Positions 1-6,812 of a DNA stretch of 9,369 bases are shown piece by piece. A program made the position numbers and the translations under genes. The stretch comes from Nitrososphaeraceae archaeon. Lineage in GTDB: Archaea; Thermoproteota; Nitrososphaeria; Nitrososphaerales; Nitrososphaeraceae. Location: the NCBI GenBank assembly GCA_029240395.1, contig JAREAJ010000029.1, positions 1 through 9,369 of the forward strand, in the 5' to 3' direction. The notes beneath the pieces were generated by a model. The model was given only the letters and a program-made list of their open reading frames with translations, ran no database searches and was not told where the DNA came from. How positions within the stretch are numbered: the first letter of the stretch is position 1; each line of letters opens with the position of its first letter.

Positions 1-663
1 AAGCAGTATAGGCGCGCACTAATTCCTATCGGATCCTTGGAACAGCACGGCGATCACCTCCCGCTCTCAACTGATTTGATAATCGCAGAATACATCGCAA
101 AGCATGTCGCAGCACGTGTAAGTTCCTTTGTATTTCCTCCCATCTATTATGGAATCTCCATAGAGCACAGGCCGCTCTTTAATGTGTCTTTGAGGTATTC
201 TACATTCATTAATATGATTCAAGACATTTCTGCATCTTTGTCAGAAGGAGGGTTGAAGAGGGTTATATACATAAATGGTCACCACGGAAACAGCGGCGCA
301 ATGCAATACTTAATGCATGACGAATGTCGCCGAGTAATTGACAAGGATTTTTCTGCCTTCTCCATAAATTATTGGAACATGGTTGATACTGAATTCGATC
401 ACGGAGGAGAGACCGAGACTTCGATAATGCTCGCTATCAATCATCATTATGTCCACATGAGCAGAGCCCAGCCTAGCGCTATCAATCGTTCAAAATTGAA
501 AAAATCATATGATACTATTACAAATAATCCTGGTTCATTTCCGAAAATAACTGGAAATGGTATCTGGGGCGATCCTCGAAACGCCACGGTCACCAAAGGA
601 CAAGAACTTTTAGAAAAGATTACCAGGAACTTGTCAGTGGTTATACAGGAGTTAGACAACTAG
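1..663 (+). CDS. Creatininase/ArfB-family metal-dependent amidohydrolase, 5' end missing
   Basis: The reading frame is open from the first base, so the gene starts outside the window; 220 residues are visible before the TAG stop. The family hydrolyses cyclic amides or formamides with a two-metal centre; members include creatininase, the archaeal FAPy deformylase ArfB (riboflavin/F420 synthesis) and MftE. The metal-site motif EQHGDHLPLSTD is at visible residues 14-25, with Glu14, His16 and Asp25 as likely ligands. NGHHGN follows at about 92-97 and HGGETE at about 134-139. The second site has NGHHGN rather than the GHYEN of true creatininase, so creatinine is unlikely to be the substrate. A TTG at 37 is in frame but lies inside the metal motif and cannot be the start. 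An ArfB role would fit an F420-using archaeon, but the substrate is not shown by sequence. Family is sure; function is not. Confidence 0.85.
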   Translation, partial: KQYRRALIPIGSLEQHGDHLPLSTDLIIAEYIAKHVAARVSSFVFPPIYYGISIEHRPLFNVSLRYSTFINMIQDISASLSEGGLKRVIYINGHHGNSGAMQYLMHDECRRVIDKDFSAFSINYWNMVDTEFDHGGETETSIMLAINHHYVHMSRAQPSAINRSKLKKSYDTITNNPGSFPKITGNGIWGDPRNATVTKGQELLEKITRNLSVVIQELDN

Positions 664-697
664 TATGTTGTCCCACTGAAAAAAGGCCACAATGAAA

Positions 698-706
698 TTT
701 TAATAT
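698..706 (+). promoter_or_regulatory. TATA box for the Sm-like protein/eL37 unit
   Basis: TTTAATATA lies in the 82-base gap after the creatininase-family gene. An archaeal TATA box places the start site about 25 bases on, near 729, leaving a leader of about 17 bases before the TTG at 746. Placement is by pattern only. Confidence 0.55.
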
Positions 707-745
707 ATAGCCTCCTTTAGCTTTAGTTGTAGGTAGCACAATATA

Positions 746-976
746 TTGTCAGTAGATATGGCCGTAAAGGTTCTCGACGAGAGTTTGGGAAAGGTTGTTC
801 TCATAAAACTAAAAGGCGGCAAAGTAATCAGGGGTAACCTTCATGGTTTTGACCAACACATGAATCTACTTTTGGAAGAATCCGTAGAAATACTGGAAGG
901 AAGTAAGACAAATGACCTTGGAATGATTGTTGTTAGGGGAGACAATGTTGTCATTATATCCCCGCCTCCAGTTTAA
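746..976 (+). CDS. Sm-like archaeal RNA-binding protein (LSm/SmAP)
   Basis: A 76-residue protein of normal LSm size. Archaeal LSm proteins form six- or seven-membered rings that bind U-rich RNA in the cytoplasm and act in RNA metabolism. The Sm1 motif spans about residues 7-46, with GFDQHMNLLLEE at 34-45, including the Asp and Asn that contact uridine. The Sm2 motif VVRGDNVVIISP is at 62-73, with the RGD loop at 64-66. The start is either TTG at 746 or ATG at 758; TTG is preferred because the four extra residues look like the usual family N-terminus and AGGT at 731-734 could pair weakly with 16S rRNA, but ATG is possible. The eL37 gene begins 15 bases after the stop, and this pairing is known from other archaea, including a co-transcribed pair in Haloferax. 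The product is very secure. Confidence 0.93.
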   Translation: MSVDMAVKVLDESLGKVVLIKLKGGKVIRGNLHGFDQHMNLLLEESVEILEGSKTNDLGMIVVRGDNVVIISPPPV

Positions 977-980
977 CCAT

Positions 981-987
981 GGGTGAT
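981..987 (+). promoter_or_regulatory. Ribosome binding site of the eL37 gene
   Basis: GGGTGAT matches the 3' half of the archaeal Shine-Dalgarno sequence (GGAGGTGAT) and ends four bases before the ATG at 992. It supports translation from 992, or from the adjoining GTG at 989, rather than from the out-of-frame ATG at 979. Confidence 0.55.
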
Positions 988-991
988 TGTG

Positions 992-1162
992 ATGACAAAA
1001 GGCACCACTTCAATGGGCAAATTTACACGGAAGAAGACCCACATAAGATGCAGAAGGTGTGGTCACAACTCCTTTCACAAACGTAGTAAGCAATGCGCTA
1101 AATGCGGGTATCCAGAGCCTACTATTAGGAAGTATAACTGGATTAAGCGGGCCATAATCTGA
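992..1162 (+). CDS. rpl37e: 50S ribosomal protein eL37 (L37e)
   Basis: A 56-residue basic protein. It opens with [11 protein letters not shown], the invariant N-terminus of archaeal and eukaryotic eL37. A zinc ribbon follows, with CRRC at residues 20-23 and CAKC at 35-38 supplying four cysteines. The tail is [16 protein letters not shown] and the next Trp are typical of the family. eL37 binds the 23S rRNA in the large ribosomal subunit. The start is ATG at 992, with GTG at 989 immediately before it in frame as a one-residue-longer alternative. It lies just after the Sm-like gene, has a Shine-Dalgarno-like GGGTGAT upstream, and is probably on the same transcript. The 116 bases after the stop hold no clear U-tract terminator and lead into the sdhA promoter. 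Confidence 0.95.
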   Translation: MTKGTTSMGKFTRKKTHIRCRRCGHNSFHKRSKQCAKCGYPEPTIRKYNWIKRAII

Positions 1163-1229
1163 CGTAGTTGCACCCTAGGACCATAATAATAATAGCAATA
1201 AATACGGGTACGGGCGGGTGTTCTAAAGG

Positions 1230-1237
1230 TATTTAAG
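1230..1237 (+). promoter_or_regulatory. TATA box of the succinate dehydrogenase operon
   Basis: TATTTAAG, in an otherwise gene-free stretch, is a good archaeal TATA box. The predicted start site is near 1258-1262. That leaves a leader of about 17-21 bases before the proposed CTG start at 1279, containing GAGG, or about 7 bases before the ATG at 1267 that runs into a stop. Confidence 0.55.
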
Positions 1238-1262
1238 AGAATATTTGGCCTCGTTTATCGAA

Positions 1263-1266
1263 GAGG
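1263..1266 (+). promoter_or_regulatory. Possible Shine-Dalgarno for the sdhA CTG start
   Basis: GAGG matches the archaeal Shine-Dalgarno core and ends 12 bases before the CTG at 1279, a slightly long spacing. It ends directly against the ATG at 1267, so it cannot serve that codon. This modestly favours initiation at 1279. Confidence 0.35.
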
Positions 1267-1278
1267 ATGACTTCCTAG

Positions 1279-2988
1279 CTGGGCGACTCGGTTTCTTTTG
1301 ATGTTATCATTATTGGTTCTGGCCTTGCTGGGTTGAGAGCAGCTATCGCGGCCGCTGAAACTAGCCGTTTGGCTACGATCGCCGTATTGTCAAAGGTCCA
1401 GGTTATGCGTTCACACTCTGTTTCAGCCGAAGGGGGCACCGCTGCGGTGCTTTTCAGAGAAGAGGGTGATAATGAGGAATCCCACATCTATGATACAGTC
1501 AAGGGGAGCGATTTTCTTGCTGACCAAGATGTTGCTGAGCGTCTCGTCAAAATGATGCCTCTAGAAATTTACCAGCTCGATCACTGGGGAATGCCGTGGT
1601 CAAGAAGAAGCGACGGCAGGATTGACCAGAGGAAGTTTGGAGGATATTCCTTTCCTAGGGCGACTTATGCACAGGACAAAGTTGGATTTTACGAAATGCA
1701 AACCCTCTACGACACGTCTCTGAAGTACGAAAATATTGAATTTTATAACGAATGGTTCTGTACATCTATTCTTCATAATAGTAATAGGTTTGCGGGTGTT
1801 ACAGCCATTGAAATGAAATCAGGACAATTCGTAATATTTAAAGCTCCCTCAGGCATAATTTGTACCGGAGGAGCAGGTAGAATCTATAGTTTTTCCACGT
1901 ACGCCTACTCTTCCACTCCAGATGGACTAGATATGGCTTATAGAGCCGGCCTAGGTATAAAGGACATGGAATTCGTTCAGTTCCATCCTACAGGTATTCT
2001 TCCGTCAGGCATACTGATAACAGAAGGGGCCAGAGGAGAAGGGGGATATTTGATAAATAAGTCGGGAGAAAGATTCATGAAGAAATATGCCCCGGAAAAG
2101 CTCGAACTGGCACCAAGAGATGTGGTCTCTCGCTCGATGATCCGGGAAATCCAAGAGGGAAGGGGAATGAAACATGAGACCGGAGCTGATTGCTTAGCGC
2201 TTGACCTGACGCATCTCGGAGAGGAAGCTATTAAGGAACGTCTAGCGGGCATAAGGGAGATTGGCATTAAATTCTCAGGAGTGGATATAATTCGTGAGTC
2301 CATTCAAATCCGACCGGTTTGTCATTACATGATGGGGGGCATTCACACCAATATTGATGGCAGCACAGAGATGAGTGGCCTTTGGGCGGCTGGCGAAGCA
2401 TCATGCAATAGTACCCATGGCTCGAACCGCTTGGGAGCAAATTCTACATCAGAGTGCTTAGTCTGGGGGAGGATAACGGGGGAACTAGCTGCTCGACATG
2501 CTGCGAATAAGGAACGACCGTCGATTATAGGAGAGCAAGTCTCTCAGGAGGAAAAGAGGATATACGACGGAATATTCCGTGGTTCAGGAGAAGTGAATCC
2601 ATATGATATTCGAAAAACGCTGACGGACACCATGGACGACAAGGCATATGTATTTAGAGATGAGGCAGGTCTGAGTGAAGGGCTAAAGCGGCTAAAAAAT
2701 CTAAAGGGCATGGCCTGGAAACATGTAGACGACCAAGCTAAGGAATATAACACCAATTTCTGTAATGTAATGGAGATAGACTCAATGCTACGGATAGCCG
2801 AAATAGTGTTAACAGGTGCCCTAAATAGACGAGAGTCTAGGGGCGCTCATGCACGGACCGACTATCCTGGACGTGATGATGTTAATTTCCTGAAACATTC
2901 TCTGGCATACTATTCCGACAGCGAGCCCTGTATGAAATGGCATCCCGTTACGTTTACAAGGTATGCACCTGTGGAGAGAAAGTACTGA
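1279..2988 (+). CDS. sdhA: Succinate dehydrogenase flavoprotein subunit
   Basis: Catalytic subunit of complex II, oxidising succinate to fumarate with covalently bound FAD; it sits on the membrane with SdhB. From CTG at 1279 it has 569 residues, close to E. coli SdhA (588). The dinucleotide-binding motif GSGLAG is at 13-18. The FAD-linking His46 lies in RSHSVSAEGG, matching His45 in E. coli. QFHPTG and TEGARGEGG form the dicarboxylate/active-site region, followed by HYMMGGIHT, the flavin-site motif THGSNRLGANS, and the C-terminal RESRGAHARTDYPGRDD. The protein ends in VERKY, as I recall for thaumarchaeal homologues. The start is odd: after the in-frame TAG at 1276-1278 the first codon is CTG, and the first TTG (1333) lies beyond the FAD motif. 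An ATG at 1267 in the same frame hits that TAG. The sdhC ATG directly follows the TGA stop. Function is certain; the start is not. Confidence 0.95.
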   Translation: MGDSVSFDVIIIGSGLAGLRAAIAAAETSRLATIAVLSKVQVMRSHSVSAEGGTAAVLFREEGDNEESHIYDTVKGSDFLADQDVAERLVKMMPLEIYQLDHWGMPWSRRSDGRIDQRKFGGYSFPRATYAQDKVGFYEMQTLYDTSLKYENIEFYNEWFCTSILHNSNRFAGVTAIEMKSGQFVIFKAPSGIICTGGAGRIYSFSTYAYSSTPDGLDMAYRAGLGIKDMEFVQFHPTGILPSGILITEGARGEGGYLINKSGERFMKKYAPEKLELAPRDVVSRSMIREIQEGRGMKHETGADCLALDLTHLGEEAIKERLAGIREIGIKFSGVDIIRESIQIRPVCHYMMGGIHTNIDGSTEMSGLWAAGEASCNSTHGSNRLGANSTSECLVWGRITGELAARHAANKERPSIIGEQVSQEEKRIYDGIFRGSGEVNPYDIRKTLTDTMDDKAYVFRDEAGLSEGLKRLKNLKGMAWKHVDDQAKEYNTNFCNVMEIDSMLRIAEIVLTGALNRRESRGAHARTDYPGRDDVNFLKHSLAYYSDSEPCMKWHPVTFTRYAPVERKY

Positions 2989-3450
2989 ATGGAAGCATTT
3001 AGAAAGAACGAAAGTGAAAATCTTCGAGCGAACCGAGAAGGCTTGAAAGGATGGTTAAATCCTACCCGCTACGGCTGGGAACGGCTGTCGTACTGGCTAA
3101 TGAGACTGACCGGCTTGTTTTTACTTTTGTATTTTGTAGGACATGTCTATGAGACCTCCAGTCTAGTGGGCGGAATCGACGCGTGGAACTCCATGCTTGC
3201 GCTTACGCAAACGCCAGGGGGACACCTGTTCTTGATTCTCGTAATTGGTACAAGCACCTTTCATTCGGCAAATGGTATACGATTGATACTTGCAGAAACG
3301 GCACGAGGTCTTGGGAAGCCTGGGAGACCAGACTATCCTTACGACGCCGTTTCACTTAATAATAGACAGAGATCTGGAATCTGGATAGCGCTGGTATTGG
3401 CGGCGGCAGCAATGTTTTATGGCGGCAGTATATTATTCGGGGGGGAATAA
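2989..3450 (+). CDS. sdhC: Succinate dehydrogenase membrane anchor, cytochrome b subunit
   Basis: A 153-residue membrane protein, one of two anchors that hold SdhAB on the membrane and carry the quinone site and usually haem b. The hydrophilic N-terminus (1-33) is followed by three hydrophobic segments at about 34-57, 78-102 and 129-150. SYWLMRLTGLFLLLYFVGH at 34-52 is the anchor-family motif, with Arg39 and Thr41-Gly42 in place of the Arg-x-Ser-Gly of E. coli SdhC. FHSANGIR at 91-98 supplies His92, the best candidate axial haem ligand. The ATG immediately follows the sdhA stop, so translation is probably coupled. The gene ends in a run of seven G before GAATAA. Assignment as C rather than D follows gene order and the cytochrome b motif. 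Confidence 0.88.
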   Translation: MEAFRKNESENLRANREGLKGWLNPTRYGWERLSYWLMRLTGLFLLLYFVGHVYETSSLVGGIDAWNSMLALTQTPGGHLFLILVIGTSTFHSANGIRLILAETARGLGKPGRPDYPYDAVSLNNRQRSGIWIALVLAAAAMFYGGSILFGGE

Positions 3451-3831
3451 GTGATGGTTTCAGGAAATATTCAAAATGCTAACAGTACTTTTTTGAGAGA
3501 AAGTACGGTTATGAAAATACATTATATCACAGGGTTAGGAGCACTATTCGTCGTAGCCGTGCACGTGATGATGAGATTGGTTGTGCCTTTTTCTACGTCA
3601 CTGGAGTACGAAAACGTCATAAACAATTATCGAATTTTATGGTACGCTTTGCTCTTAGAAATCATACTTGTGCTTATCTCGATTCACGGGTTTAATGGGC
3701 TGAGAATCATGCTTATCGAACTACGTCAAAACGCAATGTGGGAAAAGTTTGTGACTATCTTTACCCTAGCAGCAATGCTAGCAGTTATCGGTTATGGAAC
3801 ACGAACAATTATAATCGCTAATGGTTTATGA
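3451..3831 (+). CDS. sdhD: Succinate dehydrogenase second membrane anchor subunit
   Basis: A 126-residue membrane protein with three predicted helices at about 24-46, 61-89 and 99-122. IHGFNGLRIMLIE at 78-90 puts His79 in the same motif context as His92 of SdhC. That suggests the two anchors are related and each gives one haem ligand; this is inference. The start may be GTG at 3451, which abuts the sdhC stop, or ATG at 3454; the two differ by one residue. The 3' end overlaps the proposed sdhB start by 11 bases (ATG at 3821, sdhD stop at 3829-3831). Two three-helix anchors plus a classical three-cluster SdhB argue for a standard quinone-reducing complex II rather than the SdhE (HdrB-like) anchor type. 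Confidence 0.83.
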   Translation: MMVSGNIQNANSTFLRESTVMKIHYITGLGALFVVAVHVMMRLVVPFSTSLEYENVINNYRILWYALLLEIILVLISIHGFNGLRIMLIELRQNAMWEKFVTIFTLAAMLAVIGYGTRTIIIANGL

Positions 3832-4684
3832 AAGCTGCAAGGGATATGGAAGTGAGACTTGGATTCCTTTGAACAAAAAAACCGCCGGTAATGATCATCA
3901 GACAGTTCATGATGAAGGGAAGCAGAACGTCCTTCTGAGAGTTCTCAGAGGAGATATGTTCAAAAAGACAAAGAGGTCATTCAGTACATTTAGTGTTCCG
4001 GTTCGCCGCTGGACAACCGTACTAGATGCCCTTATCTACGCAAAAGAGCATTCAGACAGTAGCATTGCAATAAGATTCTCCTGCCGGATGGCTTCTTGCG
4101 GGTCCTGCGGGATGATAATAAACGGTATCCCTCGGCTGGCATGCTATACCAAAATTTCAGAGCTAGGATACGATACAGTTACCTGCGAGCCACTTCCAAA
4201 TTTCCCAGTGATACGTGACCTCGTAACAGACTTCCAGCAATTCTTCAATCACCATAGACACATGGAGCCATATATCGAGAACCAATACCCAGTGCCTCGA
4301 GAAGAGGCGCTAAGCGAGTTTAAGCAGACCCCGCGTGATATCGATAACTATCTTCAATTTTCATATTGTATTAAATGTGGACTCTGTTACTCTGCATGCC
4401 CAACAGTCGCGACTGACACAAAATTCCCTGGACCACAGGCTCTATCCCAGGCTTACAGGTACTCTGCAGATAACAGAGATGACGCCGAAAAGAAGAGATT
4501 AGATATCGTAGATAATAGACACGGCATTTGGAGATGTCATTTCGCAGGTTCCTGCAGTGCTGTGTGTCCTAAGGGGGTAGATCCGGCTTTAGGAATACAA
4601 TTGTTAAGGAGTCATCTCATGAGCATCTCCAAGACTCCTAAGACTCTAGCAGACCTTAGAAAGATAGACGACGACAAGGATTAG
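3821..4684 (+). CDS. sdhB: Succinate dehydrogenase iron-sulfur subunit
   Basis: Passes electrons from the FAD of SdhA through three clusters to the quinone site. The protein has 287 residues. The [2Fe-2S] ligands are Cys88, Cys93, Cys96 and Cys108, with the same spacing as E. coli. CIKCGLCYSACP at 183-194 gives Cys183, Cys186 and Cys189 for [4Fe-4S] and Cys193 for [3Fe-4S]; CHFAGSCSAVCPKGVDP at 239-255 gives Cys239 and Cys245 for [3Fe-4S] and Cys249 for [4Fe-4S]. All expected ligands are present. The ferredoxin fold seems to begin near residue 36 (NVLLRVLRGD), so about 30-35 N-terminal residues are extra. TTG at 3869, after GGAAGTGAGA at 3848-3857, is an alternative start giving 271 residues. 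ATG at 3821 overlaps sdhD by 11 bases. Last gene of the operon. Confidence 0.94.
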   Translation: MVYESCKGYGSETWIPLNKKTAGNDHQTVHDEGKQNVLLRVLRGDMFKKTKRSFSTFSVPVRRWTTVLDALIYAKEHSDSSIAIRFSCRMASCGSCGMIINGIPRLACYTKISELGYDTVTCEPLPNFPVIRDLVTDFQQFFNHHRHMEPYIENQYPVPREEALSEFKQTPRDIDNYLQFSYCIKCGLCYSACPTVATDTKFPGPQALSQAYRYSADNRDDAEKKRLDIVDNRHGIWRCHFAGSCSAVCPKGVDPALGIQLLRSHLMSISKTPKTLADLRKIDDDKD

Positions 4685-4711
4685 ACAAAAGAACCAGTGG
4701 GGAGTATTAAG

Positions 4712-4724
4712 CCGCCTGAGGCGG
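4712..4724. other. Short GC-rich hairpin between convergent sdhB and DUF59 genes
   Basis: CCGCCTGAGGCGG is a perfect five-base-pair inverted repeat with a three-base loop, 27 bases after the sdhB stop. No U-tract follows it on either strand, so it is not a typical terminator. It could stabilise the sdh transcript 3' end or be chance. In the same gap, the minus-strand TATTTTCTTCT at about 4778-4788 is a weak U-rich termination candidate for the DUF59 gene. Confidence 0.3.
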
Positions 4725-4796
4725 AAGTTCAAGATCAGAAATTATCTCGCCGGTAGTCGTAATTTTCCCGGAGTGGTAGAAGAAAATAGGATAACC

Positions 4797-5117
4797 TTAA
4801 GGTTTCTGGGGGGGCGTACTTTCATTCACTTGCTTATTAATGGCCTCTGACATGAAATGATTGCTAACGTTTACCTTGACCGAACTTACCTCGGGAATCT
4901 TGTAAACATTATCTCTGACATCCTGGGCTATTTTAAAGCCAAATACTGCCGGGCAGAAAGGACTTGTCAAGTGTAAGTCTATCGACACCGTTCCAGAATC
5001 GATGTCTACGTTGTCAACCAATTCAAGCTCCATTATTGATACTCCTATTTCAGGATCCACTATCTTTGTCAACTCGTCAAATATCTGCCTTCGTGTGTTC
5101 TGGAGGTCTTGAACCAT
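4797..5117 (-). CDS. DUF59/MIP18-family protein (SufT-like Fe-S assembly factor)
   Basis: A 106-residue single-domain protein. The family (SufT, PaaD, MIP18/CIAO2) takes part in maturation of iron-sulfur proteins in the cytoplasm. DPEIGVSIMELELVD at 21-35 is the family signature, and LTSPFCP at 50-56 holds the conserved Cys55. The C-terminal part has NHFMSEAINKQVNE at 86-99 instead of the PPW-type ending of bacterial PaaD/SufT; I recall this form from thaumarchaeal homologues. It converges on sdhB, whose product needs three iron-sulfur clusters, but the two are not in one transcript, so a link is only suggestive. The ATG at 5117 lies about 26 bases from a TATA box, which predicts a leaderless mRNA. 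Confidence 0.85.
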   Translation of the reverse strand: MVQDLQNTRRQIFDELTKIVDPEIGVSIMELELVDNVDIDSGTVSIDLHLTSPFCPAVFGFKIAQDVRDNVYKIPEVSSVKVNVSNHFMSEAINKQVNESTPPQKP

Positions 5118-5139
5118 ATAATATAGGGTTAGCTATTAC

Positions 5140-5147
5140 TATTTAAT
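5140..5147 (-). promoter_or_regulatory. TATA box of the DUF59 gene
   Basis: Read on the minus strand this is ATTAAATA. Its centre lies about 26 bases before the A of the DUF59 ATG at 5117, so transcription should begin at or beside the start codon, giving a leaderless message. The plus-strand reading (TATTTAAT) is also TATA-like but would start transcription near 5170, well before argH. Confidence 0.5.
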
Positions 5148-5218
5148 CATTGCCGGTTACGAGTCATCTGTCTAAACTAAAGGTATTTCTATGGTTTGGA
5201 CGCCCTCAATTTGTAAAA

Positions 5219-5229
5219 CTAAAATAAAA
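5219..5229 (+). promoter_or_regulatory. Possible TATA element of argH
   Basis: CTAAAATAAAA is AT-rich and TATA-like. Its centre is about 24-26 bases before the GTG at 5248, which would give a leaderless argH message. It is weaker than the other boxes in this window and matches the consensus only loosely. Confidence 0.3.
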
Positions 5230-5247
5230 CCGGCAGAATTCATATGT

Positions 5248-6735
5248 GTGTACAGGTCAAGAACTACGGATTCTTTAGACGAAGGTGCACTCAGGTTTCT
5301 TTCTTCAGGTTACGTCGATTACCACTTACTTTTGTATGACATATTGGGCAGTGAAGCTCATTTGATAATGCTACATGAAATAGGTTTTTTATCATCTACC
5401 AGTCTGAAAGATCTTTTGGCTGGTCTAGAAACTATACGTAAAAATCCAAAGATTTTGGACATAGATAAATTTGAAGATATACACGAATGCATTGAGACAT
5501 ATCTAGTCACAAACCTAGGCTATGATGTTGGGGGCATCTTGCAAACTGCCAGATCAAGAAATGACCAAGTTACCCTTGATCTTCGGATGATGGTTAGGGA
5601 TACTATCAACCTAATCTCTCGAATGCTAGTACAGCTAATTGATGAACTGCTCTCTCGATCAGAAGATAACTTTAATTCCATTATGCCCATGTATACACAT
5701 CTTCAGCAGGCACAGCTAGGAACCTTTGCTCATTTCCTTTTGTCTTATGCAGAAATCCTCTCGAGAGACCTCGACAGGTTGAATGACTCTTACGATAGAA
5801 TAAATTTGTCACCTCTTGGAGCTTGCGCCATCGGGGGAACTAGCATCAACATAGACAGATACAGGACGTCATCCTTACTAGGGTTCAAAGGAATTCTAAA
5901 CAATTCAATAGATGCAACAACATCAAGAGATGACTTAATCGAATACATGTCATCGCTTGGTATCATAATGCTGAACTTGTCCAGGATAGCGGAGGACTTC
6001 ATACTGTGGAGTACTACTGAGTTTGGTTTCGTAGAAATCCCCGACAAATACTCCTCAACTTCCAGTTTGATGCCTCAGAAAAAAAATCCCGACACCCTTG
6101 AACTCATACGTGCTAAAGCTTCAACAGTTGTCGGCTTCCTTTTTGGAGCAATGTCCTTAGTGAAGGGACTTCCATCAGGATACAGCAGGGACTTGCAGGA
6201 ATTAAAACCAGTACTAATTAACTCCTCACGCGTGGTCAAGGAAAGCCTGAATGTGCTCATCCCGATAGTAAGAGGGCTAAAAGTAAACCATGCTCATATG
6301 ATGGATGCAGCGCGTAGCAGCTATGCCATTTCAGTTGATATTGCCGAACAGCTGGTATCGCAAAAACACATCTCGTTTCGTTCCGCCCATCGTCTGGTTG
6401 GTTCCATAGTGAGGACTGCTGTTGAGAAAGGCAATATTCCACTCAGTAAACTAGCGGAATCTGATATACAAAACGCGTTCGGACAAGACGCCTCTGGTGT
6501 CGAACCACGTGATGTTCTTAAGGTAATTCAACGTTTAAGTCCGGAAAAATCGATAGAAAGTCGGCTCTCCTCTGGGTCACCATCTGTTTTACAACAACGT
6601 AAGCTGTTTGACATTTTGCTAGAGAAAAAAAAAGCATATGAGAAACTGATCTCGGAACGTGAAAAATCCGTGAATTCAGCGTTTAATCATCTCTCGCATG
6701 CAGCGGAGAGATACACGCAGGCTGGAAAGACCTAG
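5248..6735 (+). CDS. argH: Argininosuccinate lyase
   Basis: Cleaves argininosuccinate to arginine and fumarate, the last step of arginine synthesis, in the cytoplasm. It belongs to the aspartase/fumarase superfamily of helical tetramers. From GTG at 5248 it has 495 residues, a little longer than E. coli ArgH (457). TARSRNDQV at 100-108 binds substrate; YTHLQ at 149-153 holds catalytic-site His151; SSLMPQKKNPD at 272-282 is the superfamily signature on the mobile loop with the catalytic serine. GTG at 5248 is chosen because it opens with VYRSR, matching the usual thaumarchaeal start MYRSR; the upstream ATG at 5191 adds 19 residues that do not resemble the family. The residue before TARSRND is Gln where bacterial and animal enzymes have His (LHTGRSRND). 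The last 35 residues are charged and helical. The fumarate made here can enter the same TCA step as complex II. Confidence 0.93.
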   Translation: MYRSRTTDSLDEGALRFLSSGYVDYHLLLYDILGSEAHLIMLHEIGFLSSTSLKDLLAGLETIRKNPKILDIDKFEDIHECIETYLVTNLGYDVGGILQTARSRNDQVTLDLRMMVRDTINLISRMLVQLIDELLSRSEDNFNSIMPMYTHLQQAQLGTFAHFLLSYAEILSRDLDRLNDSYDRINLSPLGACAIGGTSINIDRYRTSSLLGFKGILNNSIDATTSRDDLIEYMSSLGIIMLNLSRIAEDFILWSTTEFGFVEIPDKYSSTSSLMPQKKNPDTLELIRAKASTVVGFLFGAMSLVKGLPSGYSRDLQELKPVLINSSRVVKESLNVLIPIVRGLKVNHAHMMDAARSSYAISVDIAEQLVSQKHISFRSAHRLVGSIVRTAVEKGNIPLSKLAESDIQNAFGQDASGVEPRDVLKVIQRLSPEKSIESRLSSGSPSVLQQRKLFDILLEKKKAYEKLISEREKSVNSAFNHLSHAAERYTQAGKT

Positions 6736-6812
6736 CCCGGATATGTGTTCCAACATTTTGTGAAGCGCTTTGGAACCGAGGCTCCAGTCACGATTATCAA
6801 GCCAAAGTTGGC

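Noticed and set aside
979..991. ATG at 979 just upstream of eL37, after CC, as a start.
   Set aside because: It is in another frame from eL37 and opens no recognisable protein; GGGTGAT inside it serves as the eL37 ribosome binding site.
1184..1204. AT-rich run of ATA/AAT units before the sdh promoter, considered as a repeat or origin element.
   Set aside because: Only a few imperfect units in a short intergenic stretch; no repeat array or inverted structure supports a role.
1977..2303. Open minus-strand frame inside sdhA (108 residues) and other antisense frames in sdhA and argH.
   Set aside because: These are shadows of strong coding frames; they have no family features, promoters or ribosome binding sites.
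3439..3445. Run of seven G near the end of sdhC, considered as a slippage or phase-variation site.
   Set aside because: It sits two codons before the stop, the frame is intact, and a single short run is weak evidence.
5191..5247. ATG at 5191 as the argH start.
   Set aside because: The 19 added residues are not family-like, and the conserved YRSR start follows the GTG at 5248.
6733..6740. TAGCCCGG at the end of argH repeats TAGCCCGG at 6889-6896 in the tRNA acceptor, suggesting a duplicated or decayed tRNA or an attachment site.
   Set aside because: The identity stops after eight bases, no T arm or anticodon arm follows, and there is no integrase or mobile gene in the window.
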